Below the pieces are notes generated by a model that was not told the DNA's origin, searched no databases, and saw only the letters and a program-made list of their open reading frames with translations. The translations under genes and the position numbers were made by a program. From GCA-002790615 sp964438025 (lineage in GTDB: Bacteria; Patescibacteriota; Minisyncoccia; Moranbacterales; UBA2206), in assembly GCA_964438025.1 (NCBI GenBank), contig CAYTIK010000024.1, positions 1-15,358 of the forward strand: a stretch of 15,358 bases of DNA, in the 5' to 3' direction. Every line of letters starts with the position of its first letter. Positions within the stretch are counted from its first letter, which is position 1. Shown piece by piece: positions 1 through 7,312 of this stretch.

Positions 1-26
1 ACTAAAAAAAATCCTAGTTTTTAGTC

Positions 27-35
27 TGTGGATAA
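27..35 (-). promoter_or_regulatory. DnaA-box-like 9-mer
   Basis: The + strand reads TGTGGATAA, the exact complement of the classical DnaA box TTATCCACA. It lies just upstream of the -35 position of the pilM promoter, where a bound protein could affect transcription. Only one copy was seen, so it does not mark an origin. A single 9-mer match could be chance. Confidence 0.3.
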
Positions 36-64
36 CTTGGAAACTGGTTGCCAGAAGCAATCCG

Positions 65-73
65 TGTTATAAT
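65..73 (+). promoter_or_regulatory. Extended -10 promoter of the pilM operon
   Basis: TGTTATAAT is a full TGn-TATAAT extended -10 element (TG at 65-66, TATAAT at 68-73). At 17-base spacing the -35 position holds only TGGTTG (45-50), a weak match, so recognition probably rests on the extended -10. Transcription should start near base 80, leaving a leader of about 200 bases before pilM. The same TGn-TATAAT form precedes the pilin gene and ligA. Confidence 0.65.
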
Positions 74-102
74 AAAGTTGAATTTTTTTGAGAGTTTTAT
101 AA

Positions 103-268
103 ATCCCACACCAATTTTACTGAACTTATCTCAAACGAGTCTCGGTTTATTATTGGCGTTAGCAACATTGGCGGCGCCTGGTTTGAATAGGACCGGGCTA
201 TTCCTGCCTACCGGCAGGTAGGTGCCCGCGGTGCCGCTAGCAACTTATCGGTAAAATTGGTGCGGGAT
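103..268 (+). other. Structured leader / terminal-inverted-repeat element upstream of pilM
   Basis: The two ends are inverted repeats: 103-123 matches the reverse complement of 248-268 at 19 of 21 positions. Inside are further pairings: a small hairpin at 133-148, a stem 168-178 with 230-240 (GU pairs included), a stem 195-198 with 224-227, and an apical palindrome at 203-222. AACTTATC also occurs twice, at 123-130 and 242-249. The element sits wholly between the promoter and the pilM start codon, ending 14 bases before it. It could be a folded 5' leader RNA that controls the pilus operon, or a small non-coding mobile element with terminal inverted repeats; no clear target-site duplication is visible. 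It does not match a riboswitch that I recognise. The pairings are direct observation; the function is unknown. Confidence 0.5.
203..222 (+). repeat. 20-bp palindromic repeat, copy 1
   Basis: This is one of four copies of an imperfect palindrome with consensus CYTGCYTACCGGCAGGYAGG. It forms the apical hairpin of the leader element (eight Watson-Crick pairs, one GU and one mismatch over ten). Other copies are at 9053-9072, 9584-9603 and 12405-12424. Confidence 0.7.
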
Positions 269-282
269 AAACAAAAACAAAA

Positions 283-1362
283 ATGTTTTGGTTTGGAAAA
301 AATACTTTTTTGGGCGTTGATATCGGAAATTCTTCGATAAAAATAGTCGAGCTTAAAGTCCAGAATAATAAGCCGGTTCTTTCTAATTATGCCTGGATGG
401 ATTTGAACCACACGGAGGGGTTGAAAATGGACGAGAAGATTTGGGAATTGTGCCTGAAAAAAATAATCAAGGAAAGCAAGATGAAAAGCAAGAACGCCTA
501 CGTCTCCATTCCTTCATCCGGATCTTTGATCGTACTTTTTGATTTGCCAGAAATGGCCAAAGAAGATTTGGAACAGGCGATAAGATTCGAAGCGCATAAG
601 TATATCCCAGTTTCTTCCCTAGAAGATGTAGCTATGAATTGGGATATTTTAAACTCTTCCTTGCCGGGTCATCCGGATAAAACTAATGCTGCCATTCAAC
701 CGAATAAAAAATCTGAAAAAACAGTACAGATTCTTTTGGTGGCAGCTTCTAAAAGCAGGGTGGAAAAATGCGAAAAAGTCATGGAAAAAGTCGGGTTAAG
801 GCTCAAATCAATTGAAGTGGAAAATTTTGCCCTGGTACGTTCTTTGATCGGTAACGATCAGGGAAATTTCATCATTGCGGAAATTGGGTCGGTCGTTTGC
901 AATATAATCCTGGTGGAGAAGGGAATTATCAAGTCCAGCCGCAATATTGATGCGGGCGGAAACGACATAACTAAGGTGATTTCTAGCAGTTTGCAAGTGG
1001 ATGAAAAACGAGCCGAACAGATGAAAATTTCGGGAGAAAATTTCTTTAACTCGAATCTGGGGATTAATCTGAATACGCTGGAAGTCATTATTGGCGAAAT
1101 CAGGAAAGTGTTGTATAATTATTATAAGAGTGAAGATAACAGCCGATTAAATGGGGTTATTCTTTCCGGAGGGACAGCGGGATTGAAAGGCATTGAAAAT
1201 TATTTTTCTCAAGCTTTGAAAATAAAGACTTTTGTTGGCAATCCGCTTAGCCGCTTGAGCTACGATCATCGTCTGGATCCGATTTTAAGCAAAAATAAGA
1301 CTAAATTTTCGGTGGCGTTGGGTTTAGCGCTTAAAGGGGCAGAGGAACATCAAAATGAATAA
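283..1362 (+). CDS. pilM: Type IV pilus assembly protein PilM
   Basis: PilM is a cytoplasmic actin-fold ATPase related to FtsA. It binds the N-terminal tail of PilN and links the inner-membrane alignment complex to the pilus motor. The 359-residue product has the family length. It opens with a phosphate-1 loop (LGVDIGNSSIK, 10-20), has the PilM-typical run around RFEAHKYIPV (101-110), and carries the adenosine-binding motif LSGGTAGLKGI (294-304) near the C-terminus. It is the first gene of a run of seven machinery genes and lies 18 bases before pilN. The ATG at 283 has no Shine-Dalgarno and sits just after the structured leader. Family assignment is secure from motifs and neighbours. Confidence 0.95.
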   Translation: MFWFGKNTFLGVDIGNSSIKIVELKVQNNKPVLSNYAWMDLNHTEGLKMDEKIWELCLKKIIKESKMKSKNAYVSIPSSGSLIVLFDLPEMAKEDLEQAIRFEAHKYIPVSSLEDVAMNWDILNSSLPGHPDKTNAAIQPNKKSEKTVQILLVAASKSRVEKCEKVMEKVGLRLKSIEVENFALVRSLIGNDQGNFIIAEIGSVVCNIILVEKGIIKSSRNIDAGGNDITKVISSSLQVDEKRAEQMKISGENFFNSNLGINLNTLEVIIGEIRKVLYNYYKSEDNSRLNGVILSGGTAGLKGIENYFSQALKIKTFVGNPLSRLSYDHRLDPILSKNKTKFSVALGLALKGAEEHQNE

Positions 1363-1380
1363 AATTATAAAAATAAAAAG

Positions 1381-1902
1381 ATGGCTAATATAAACCTAAC
1401 CACTAAGGAAGAAAACATTGCAGCCGGTTCGTTAGGCAGAGAATGGGGAGTTTTTTTGCTAGTTGTGGTCGCTCTAGTCCTTGTTTACACAGGAATTTTC
1501 AGCTATAATCGCTGGCTCGTGCAGGATGTGGAAAGAAAAAATAGCGAATACGAAACTAAATATAACGCTCTTTTGGAAAAAGGGAAGAGCGTTTTTGATT
1601 TTCAAAATCGCCTGGAAATAGCTAAACCTCTGATAGAAGAAAAAAACTATGCTTTGGAAAGCTTGGGACAAATAGAAAAAGCTATTATTCCGGACGTTTA
1701 CGCCGAAGCCCTTATCTTTGATCAGGAAAAAGGTCAGATAAATTTGACTTGCGTGGCGCAGCATTATGGCTTAGTAGCCAATCAGATTGCCAGTTTGAAA
1801 AAAATGAGTTATTTCTCCGAGATAGCCGTCAATAAGACTAATACGCGGGATGATGGAAAAATAGAATTTATTTTGGAGTTAACAATAAAAGACAAAAAAT
1901 AA
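1381..1902 (+). CDS. pilN: Type IV pilus assembly protein PilN
   Basis: PilN is a bitopic inner-membrane protein of the PilM-N-O alignment complex. The 173-residue product begins with a short cytoplasmic segment, MANINLTTKEE, which resembles the conserved PilN tail that docks into PilM (consensus INLLP-like, here INLTT). One transmembrane helix follows (about 23-40), then a helical coiled-coil stretch (about 45-80) and a small ferredoxin-like extracytoplasmic domain. Sequence similarity in this family is low, so the call rests on topology, tail motif and position between pilM and pilO. The pilO start follows its stop after one base, implying translational coupling. There is no SD; the start is preceded by an A-rich run. 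Confidence 0.85.
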   Translation: MANINLTTKEENIAAGSLGREWGVFLLVVVALVLVYTGIFSYNRWLVQDVERKNSEYETKYNALLEKGKSVFDFQNRLEIAKPLIEEKNYALESLGQIEKAIIPDVYAEALIFDQEKGQINLTCVAQHYGLVANQIASLKKMSYFSEIAVNKTNTRDDGKIEFILELTIKDKK

Positions 1903-1903
1903 A

Positions 1904-2671
1904 ATGAAAAAAAAATTCTTCATAAATATCGTTTCCTTGGGGCTTTTTCTAGTTCTCTTCAGTTCTTTTGTTTGGCCAAAAATTTCTGAAACTCTGGAAA
2001 TCAGAGAAAAACAAGTAATCCTCAAGGAAGAGATAGCGGATTTGGATGAAAAAACAAAAAAAATTGAATCGTTAAGCCAGGAATTGGCTGGTAATCTGGA
2101 AGAGCAAGAGTTAGTTTTAAGATATATTCCGCCATCCAGAGGCGATGAATTTTTGGTGAATTATTTAAATAGCATCGCTTATGCGGAAGGTATTTCATTG
2201 AGCGACATCGCGATTGAAGAAAAAAAGAATGATCCTTCGGAGGGAGTCTTGGCGCCAACCAATTTGAGAGACGGATCAAATCTTTCTCAAGAAAGATCGG
2301 GAGGCATGAATCCTAAACCAGTTTTTGAGACGGTCAGCTTCAATCTGTTTGCCAGCTATGAAAAGATTATGATCTTGCTGAAGAAATTTGACGGCCTAAA
2401 AAGATTCAACGGTGTTGCTTACTTAAAAATCATTAAAACTTATCCTAAAGATAATAAAGAAAACGCCAGTTTGAATTTTTTGCAGGTGGAGCTAGGCTTA
2501 GATTTTAATCATCTTAAAAAAATCGTTTCGCAAACAGAAATTGGTGAAAATCTTTTCAGCCAGGACAGATTTGATCAAGAAACCCTAGTTAAAATAAAAA
2601 GCAAAGCCATTAATGGGGCCAATGACCCGGACGGTAAAACAGATGGAAGAAGCAACCCTTTTATTCCTTAA
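1904..2671 (+). CDS. pilO: Type IV pilus assembly protein PilO
   Basis: PilO pairs with PilN through coiled coils and a ferredoxin-like domain to form the periplasm-like part of the alignment complex. The 255-residue product has a basic N-terminus (MKKKFF), one transmembrane helix (about 7-24), a charged coiled coil (about 28-75, rich in E/K/L heptads) and a globular part containing the IPPSRGDEFLVNYLNSIA stretch (75-92), similar to the PilO 'lP..ke...ll..l' region. The C-terminal tail (about 235-255) is hydrophilic and Gly/Asn/Pro-rich. No pilP or pilQ follows; the next gene is pilB, which suits a cell without an outer-membrane secretin. Identity rests on topology and gene order. Confidence 0.85.
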   Translation: MKKKFFINIVSLGLFLVLFSSFVWPKISETLEIREKQVILKEEIADLDEKTKKIESLSQELAGNLEEQELVLRYIPPSRGDEFLVNYLNSIAYAEGISLSDIAIEEKKNDPSEGVLAPTNLRDGSNLSQERSGGMNPKPVFETVSFNLFASYEKIMILLKKFDGLKRFNGVAYLKIIKTYPKDNKENASLNFLQVELGLDFNHLKKIVSQTEIGENLFSQDRFDQETLVKIKSKAINGANDPDGKTDGRSNPFIP

Positions 2672-2702
2672 AAAGAAAGAAAAATAATAGTGCAAACATT
2701 TA

Positions 2703-4418
2703 ATGGCCAAAATAAAAGAAGAAAAACAAACAGTGGCGGAAGAACCCAAAAATAATTTTTCCAGCCAGTCTGATTTATATGCAATAAAAAAATTAACAAA
2801 GCCTCCTAAAGAAATAAAAAACGAGGTGGCTGGTTTGATCCCGCAGGATGTTACGAAAGAACACGGAATTTTGTTTTTTGACAAAAAAGCCAACGTAGTA
2901 AAAGTGGCCATGCTTAATCCACAAGATACGAATGCGCTTAATATTGTCAGGTTTGTGGTGAAAAAAGAAAGTTTAAATGCGGAAATATACGAAGTTTCCC
3001 GGGAAGTTTTTGCTAAGATGCTGGATATTTATGCGACGCCGGTAGAAATGGTAAAAAAAGCGGTAGAATCTTTCAAAAGCGAATCATCAATTGGAGAAGC
3101 TCAGATAAAAAAAGAAACTGAAGAAAAAAAAATTTCCAAAGAAGAAATTTTAAAGGATGCGCCAGTCGCCAAGCTGGTGCAAGTGATTATCAGCCATGCC
3201 ATCGAAGGCCGGGCGAGCGATATTCATATTGAACCAGCGGATAAAGATTATCGGGTCAGATATCGGGTGGATGGAGTCTTGCATGTAAGTTTAATTTTGC
3301 CTAAAGAAATTGGTCCAGTGGTGATTTCCCGGATTAAAATCATGGCTAACTTAAAAATTGATGAAAAAAGGAAACCGCAAGACGGACGATTTAATTTAAA
3401 AATCAGCGAAATGGGCATCGGAGAAGAAAATCAGGCGGAAAGCCGCGATGTAGATTTCCGGGTTTCAACTCTGCCGGTTTTAGCGGGAGAAAAACTGGTG
3501 ATGAGAATTTTGGAAAAAGACCAGCAGTTAGTCAATATGAATTCCTTAGGGCTTTTAGGATCGTCATTGGAAAAACTGCTTTTGGCTATCCGAGAGACTT
3601 ACGGTATGGTCTTGATAACCGGCCCGACTGGATCGGGAAAATCCACCACGCTTTATGCGGCTCTAAAAATTCTCAATCAAGAAGAAAAAAATATTGTTAC
3701 TCTGGAAGATCCGATTGAATATAATATTGGCGGAGTTAATCAAAGCCAGATTAGTCCGGAAATCGGCTATACCTTTGCTAATGGCTTGCGCAATATCTTA
3801 CGCCAGGATCCTAATATAATAATGATCGGAGAAATCCGCGATTCGGAAACAGCGGCGCTTTCGGTACACGCGGCACTGACCGGCCATTTAGTCCTTTCCA
3901 CCTTGCATACGAATACGGCTATCGGAGCGATCCCGCGCATGATTGATATGGGCGTCGAACCGTTTTTGCTAGCTTCTTCATTGCGGATGGTGATTGCCCA
4001 GCGATTAGTGAGGAGGATTTGCGAGGATTGCCGGGAAGAAATCCAAGTTTCTGAATCGATAAGAAATTACATAGCGGCAGAGATAAAAAATATTCCACCG
4101 GAAGAGATAAAAAAATATGAATTGGATTTAAACGCCGGGTTGCATTTTTTTAAAGGTAAGGGTTGTGAGAAGTGCGGCAAGCTGGGATTAAAAGGCAGGG
4201 TCGCTATTTACGAAGTGATACCAATCAGTGAAGCTATGAAGAATATAATAATTGAAAAAAATGGAAATGAAAATCTTTTAACTCAAGAAAGAGACAAGGA
4301 AAAAATTATAACTATGAAACAAGACGGGATCCTTAAAATTTTAAAGGGAATGACTACGATTGAAGAAGTAGAGCGTGTGACAGAAGGGAGTATCGGGCTG
4401 CTGATTGACGAAGAATAG
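2703..4418 (+). CDS. pilB: Pilus extension ATPase PilB
   Basis: This hexameric GspE/PilB-family ATPase sits on the cytoplasmic face and powers pilin polymerisation through PilC. The 571-residue product has an MshEN/T2SSE-N-like domain (about 30-115), a charged linker, then the secretion-ATPase core. Visible motifs are the Walker A box GPTGSGKST (307-315), the Asp box TLEDPIEY (333-340), the Walker B region NIIMIGEIRD (371-380) and the His box ending LSTLHTN (398-404). Two CxxC pairs (C440/C443 and C488/C491) form the zinc site that separates PilB from PilT. The length is typical. The ATG at 2703 follows pilO by 31 bases with no SD. The CDS ends 19 bases before the chosen start of the response regulator. 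Confidence 0.97.
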   Translation: MAKIKEEKQTVAEEPKNNFSSQSDLYAIKKLTKPPKEIKNEVAGLIPQDVTKEHGILFFDKKANVVKVAMLNPQDTNALNIVRFVVKKESLNAEIYEVSREVFAKMLDIYATPVEMVKKAVESFKSESSIGEAQIKKETEEKKISKEEILKDAPVAKLVQVIISHAIEGRASDIHIEPADKDYRVRYRVDGVLHVSLILPKEIGPVVISRIKIMANLKIDEKRKPQDGRFNLKISEMGIGEENQAESRDVDFRVSTLPVLAGEKLVMRILEKDQQLVNMNSLGLLGSSLEKLLLAIRETYGMVLITGPTGSGKSTTLYAALKILNQEEKNIVTLEDPIEYNIGGVNQSQISPEIGYTFANGLRNILRQDPNIIMIGEIRDSETAALSVHAALTGHLVLSTLHTNTAIGAIPRMIDMGVEPFLLASSLRMVIAQRLVRRICEDCREEIQVSESIRNYIAAEIKNIPPEEIKKYELDLNAGLHFFKGKGCEKCGKLGLKGRVAIYEVIPISEAMKNIIIEKNGNENLLTQERDKEKIITMKQDGILKILKGMTTIEEVERVTEGSIGLLIDEE

Positions 4419-4437
4419 TATTTTTAATTATAAGCAT

Positions 4438-4845
4438 ATGGAGAATAAGGAAAATCAAAAAAAGCCAAAAATCATGATCGTGGAAGACGATTCTTTCGTG
4501 ATGGACATTTATCAGACGAAATTAAGCCAAGAAGGCTATGCAGTCCTGCCAGCGGAAAACGGAGCAGAGGCGATTAACAAATTGGAAAAAGAAATTCCCG
4601 ACCTGGTTCTCTTGGATATTATCATGCCCTACGTCGACGGTTTGCAGGTTTTAAAAAAAATAAAGAGCAATGAAAAATTGAAAAATATCCCGGTTATCCT
4701 CCTGACTAATTTAAGCCAAAAAGAAAACATCAACGAAGGTTTGGGGTTAGGGGCGGACGATTATCTGATAAAATCCCATTTTACGCCGTCAGAAGTTTTA
4801 GAAAAAATAAAAAAATATATAAAAAAAGGAGCTTCTAGCTCCTGA
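4438..4845 (+). CDS. Stand-alone CheY-like response regulator (receiver domain)
   Basis: This is a single receiver (REC) domain of 135 residues with no output domain. The acidic pocket is E16-D17-D18, the phospho-acceptor is D60 (in LVLLDIIMP), the switch Thr is T90 (ILLTN) and the conserved Lys is K112 (YLIKS). The C-terminus is a basic helix ending GASSS. Such proteins usually work by phosphorylation-dependent binding to a partner. Its place between the extension (pilB) and retraction (pilT) ATPases suggests it tunes the motor, as PilG/PilH do in Pseudomonas; this is inference. No histidine kinase is in the window. The ATG at 4438 is preferred over an in-frame TTG at 4405, which would overlap pilB and add residues unlike a REC N-terminus. 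Confidence 0.93.
   Translation: MENKENQKKPKIMIVEDDSFVMDIYQTKLSQEGYAVLPAENGAEAINKLEKEIPDLVLLDIIMPYVDGLQVLKKIKSNEKLKNIPVILLTNLSQKENINEGLGLGADDYLIKSHFTPSEVLEKIKKYIKKGASSS
4827..4843. other. Hairpin at the 3' end of the response regulator gene
   Basis: AGGAGCT and AGCTCCT pair perfectly around a three-base loop, and the hairpin runs into the TGA stop. On the + strand no T-tract follows, so it is not a normal terminator for the operon. Read on the - strand, the preceding A-run becomes a T-tract, giving a terminator-shaped site that could stop antisense transcription. It could also be an mRNA processing or stability hairpin just upstream of pilT. Confidence 0.5.
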
Positions 4846-4853
4846 AAAATAAA

Positions 4854-5933
4854 ATGAGCATCATCCACACGGAACAAAGAATAAAAAATCTTTTAAGATT
4901 AGTGGCTCAACAGGGAGCGTCGGATTTGCATTTGACCGTTGGAAGATATCCAACTTTCCGGATTGACGGCAAACTTATTCCTTTTAAAGAGGACAGCTTA
5001 TTGACTCCTCCGGATACGCGGAGCATGGGGGAAGTTATATTAAGTGCGGAAAACAAGGAAAAACTGATCAAAGATGGCCAAGTGGACTTTTCTTATAATT
5101 TTGAAGATAAGGCCCGATTCAGGGTCAATGCCTTTTTTCAGCAAGGCTATTTGAGTGTGGCCATGCGTTTGGTGCCTCGGGAAATCAAAACGCTGAAACA
5201 ATTAAAAATGCCGGAAATTCTCTATCAATTTAATAAATTTTCCCAAGGACTTTTTCTGGTAGTCGGCCCGATCGGGCAAGGAAAATCAACGACTTTAGCT
5301 TCATTAATTAATGAAATTAACCATACTCAAGAAAAACACATCGTGACCATTGAAGATCCGATCGAATATATTTACGAACAGGACAGATGCATCATCAGCC
5401 AGAGAGAAGTCAATCAAGACACGCATTCTTTTGAAGCGGCGCTCCGGTCAGTTTTTCGCGAAGATGCCAATGTGGTCTTGATTGGTGAAATGAGAGATCT
5501 AGAAACCATCCGAACGGCACTCACGGCAGCTGAAACCGGGCATTTAATTTTTGCTACTTTGCATACCAATGATTCTTCGCAAACTATCGACAGAATTATT
5601 GACGTTTTTCCGCCAGATCAGCAAAATCAGATCCGTTCTCAATTAGCTAGTTCGCTCTTGGGTGTAATTTCCCAGCGCCTAATGCCGCTCGCTAAGGGCG
5701 GGAGAATTCCCGCCGTGGAGATTATGATTAAGAACAACGCCGTGGAAAATCTGATCCGGTCGCAAAAAGTTTATCAGATAAATAATGTCATCGAAACTAG
5801 CATGGAGCAAGGGATGATTACGCTCGACCGCTCATTGGCTAATTTGGTTCGGGAAGGCTTGGTGATCCAGGAAGAAGCCTTGAAATATGTGCGCGACGAA
5901 AAAAACTTTAAAATTTTATTGGGTAAATTTTAG
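4854..5933 (+). CDS. pilT: Pilus retraction ATPase PilT
   Basis: PilT is the hexameric ATPase that drives pilus disassembly and twitching motility. The 359-residue product has an N-terminal PAS-like domain (QQGASDLHLTVGRYPTFRIDG, first part at 19-38), a Walker A box GPIGQGKST (138-146), an Asp box TIEDPIEY (165-172), a Walker B region NVVLIGEMRD (206-215) and a His box (about 230-239). The C-terminal motif AVENLIRS (296-303) matches the PilT-specific AIRNLIRE signature, and GLVIQEEAL closes the core. The zinc Cys pairs of PilB are absent. The P-loop reads TGS to IGQ compared with PilB but keeps GxxxxGKS. The gene starts eight bases after the response regulator stop and has no SD. Confidence 0.97.
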   Translation: MSIIHTEQRIKNLLRLVAQQGASDLHLTVGRYPTFRIDGKLIPFKEDSLLTPPDTRSMGEVILSAENKEKLIKDGQVDFSYNFEDKARFRVNAFFQQGYLSVAMRLVPREIKTLKQLKMPEILYQFNKFSQGLFLVVGPIGQGKSTTLASLINEINHTQEKHIVTIEDPIEYIYEQDRCIISQREVNQDTHSFEAALRSVFREDANVVLIGEMRDLETIRTALTAAETGHLIFATLHTNDSSQTIDRIIDVFPPDQQNQIRSQLASSLLGVISQRLMPLAKGGRIPAVEIMIKNNAVENLIRSQKVYQINNVIETSMEQGMITLDRSLANLVREGLVIQEEALKYVRDEKNFKILLGKF

Positions 5934-5945
5934 AAAGCCTAGATT

Positions 5946-7157
5946 ATGAAATTCTTTTTTAGGGCCAAAAGTAAAACTGGAGAAATAAAAGAAGGCACGG
6001 TGGAAGCTGTGAGCCGGAATTTAGCGCTGGAATTGATTCAAAAAAATGGATTTTTTCCGATTGCGTTAAATGAAGAAAAGAAAAAGATCTCTTTGCTGAA
6101 TATTTTTCGGAAATATGCCAACCGGATAAACGTGAAAGAGCTGATGATATTTTTCCGCCAATTGGCTATTTTGATTGAAGCGCGAGTGCCGATTATTTAT
6201 GCGCTTTCGGCGATCAAAGAGCAGGTGAAAAATCCCTTTTTTAAGACAGTCATCGAAGAGATTGTCAATGATATCCAGGATGGCCTGCCACTTTCCGATG
6301 CGCTGAAGAAAAAACCGGAAATTTTTTCCAATCTGGCGGTGAATATCATCAAGACAGGAGAAACTTCCGGAAATCTGAAGCAGTCGGTGGAATATGTAGC
6401 GGATAATATCGAAAAAAACTATAATCTTTCCAAAAAAATAAGTTCCGCTTTCATTTATCCAGCTGTGGTCATGGCGGTTTTTTTCGCGATTGGTTTTATT
6501 TTTCTGGCCTTCATTATTCCCAAGCTGACCATGGTTATCAAAGATATGGGAGTGGATTTTCCTTGGTACACGAAAGTCATGATAGCCCTTAGCGATATTA
6601 TGGCAGTTTATTGGTGGGTAGCCCTTTTAGGAATAATCGGAGCTGTTCTGGGAGCATTCGTTTTTATGGAAACTAAAGAAGGGAAAGAAAAAATAGATCG
6701 CCTCAAAACTAAATTGCCTGTTTTTGGAGTGATTTTTCAGGGCATTTATTTGATGCGTTTTACAGAAAATCTAGCCATTCTACTTAAAGGTGGGATCCCG
6801 ATTATCCGGGCAGTAACGCTTTCCAGTTCAGTGGTGAACAATTTAGTTTATGAGGAACTTTTTTTGCGGGTGGCTTATGAATTAAAAATCGGCGGGAGTA
6901 TGAACAAGATTTTTCAAAAATCCGAACTTATTCCGCCAATTGTTTCCCAGATGATCCGCGTCGGGGAAGAAACCGGCCAGCTGGATTTGGTGCTACACCA
7001 TATTTCCACTTTTTATGAGCAGGAAACGGAAACAGCCACCAAAAATCTGGCCGTGCTACTGGAACCTTTTATTATGATTATTATCGGAACCGCGGTTGGT
7101 TTCCTAGTCTTCTCTATTTTGATGCCAATTTACAACGTGGCGAGCCAGATTACTTGA
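5946..7157 (+). CDS. pilC: Pilus inner-membrane platform protein PilC
   Basis: PilC (GspF family) is the polytopic platform that transmits the PilB/PilT motion to pilin subunits. The 403-residue product has the expected duplicated T2SSF cytoplasmic domains: the first around 60-160 (FFRQLAILIEARVPI...GETSGNL) and the second around 265-365 (RFTENLAILLKGGIPI...VGEETGQLD). Membrane helices lie at about 169-191, 222-241 and 371-396. The internal repeat is visible in the paired motifs 'LAILIEARVPI' and 'LAILLKGGIPI' and in 'TGETSGNL' and 'VGEETGQL'. The length is normal. The ATG at 5946 follows pilT by 12 bases. It ends the machinery unit; no terminator is evident before the pilin promoter. Confidence 0.96.
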   Translation: MKFFFRAKSKTGEIKEGTVEAVSRNLALELIQKNGFFPIALNEEKKKISLLNIFRKYANRINVKELMIFFRQLAILIEARVPIIYALSAIKEQVKNPFFKTVIEEIVNDIQDGLPLSDALKKKPEIFSNLAVNIIKTGETSGNLKQSVEYVADNIEKNYNLSKKISSAFIYPAVVMAVFFAIGFIFLAFIIPKLTMVIKDMGVDFPWYTKVMIALSDIMAVYWWVALLGIIGAVLGAFVFMETKEGKEKIDRLKTKLPVFGVIFQGIYLMRFTENLAILLKGGIPIIRAVTLSSSVVNNLVYEELFLRVAYELKIGGSMNKIFQKSELIPPIVSQMIRVGEETGQLDLVLHHISTFYEQETETATKNLAVLLEPFIMIIIGTAVGFLVFSILMPIYNVASQIT

Positions 7158-7158
7158 T

Positions 7159-7186
7159 TTGCTAGTTGGAGTTTTTTTGGTATAAT
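7159..7186 (+). promoter_or_regulatory. Extended -10 promoter of the pilin unit
   Basis: The -10 TATAAT is at 7181-7186, preceded by TGG (7178-7180) to give an extended -10. TTGCTA at 7159-7164 is a four-of-six -35 at 16-base spacing. Transcription should start near 7193, leaving a leader of about 120 bases before the first pilin gene. A separate promoter fits the need for far more pilin than assembly proteins. Confidence 0.75.
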
Positions 7187-7267
7187 AAAGGCATAAAAAT
7201 ACAGGAACATTAGCGAAAAAAATTATACGGTTAAGTTTTAAAAAATAAAATAAAAATCCGCGTCAAA

Positions 7268-7283
7268 TCCCGAATATTCGGGA
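7268..7283. other. Perfect 16-bp palindrome in the pilin mRNA leader
   Basis: TCCCGAATATTCGGGA is self-complementary over its whole length. It sits about 75 bases into the predicted pilin leader and 15 bases upstream of the Shine-Dalgarno. It could be a dimeric-regulator operator, or an mRNA hairpin that stabilises the 5' end or modulates ribosome access. Confidence 0.55.
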
Positions 7284-7298
7284 CGTGGAATAAACTAG

Positions 7299-7309
7299 AA
7301 AGGTGGTGA
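7299..7309 (+). promoter_or_regulatory. Near-perfect Shine-Dalgarno of the first pilin gene
   Basis: AAAGGTGGTGA matches the full anti-SD complement AAAGGAGGTGA at ten of eleven positions, with its core about six bases before the ATG at 7313. Most other genes here have no SD, so this stands out and fits very high pilin translation. Confidence 0.8.
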
Positions 7310-7312
7310 AAT

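Noticed and set aside
27..35. Replication origin near the left edge
   Set aside because: Only one DnaA box, no clustered boxes or unwinding element, and no dnaA or dnaN gene.
48..73. TTGCCA as the -35 partner of the pilM -10
   Set aside because: The spacing to TATAAT is only 14 bases, too short for a normal sigma-70 promoter; the extended -10 explains the site better.
4405..4437. TTG start for the response regulator
   Set aside because: It overlaps pilB and adds residues foreign to receiver domains; the ATG at 4438 is better.
7155..7157. TGA recoded as Gly (Gracilibacteria/SR1 code)
   Set aside because: No gene contains an internal in-frame TGA at conserved positions, and pilC and the response regulator end at TGA at the expected family lengths.
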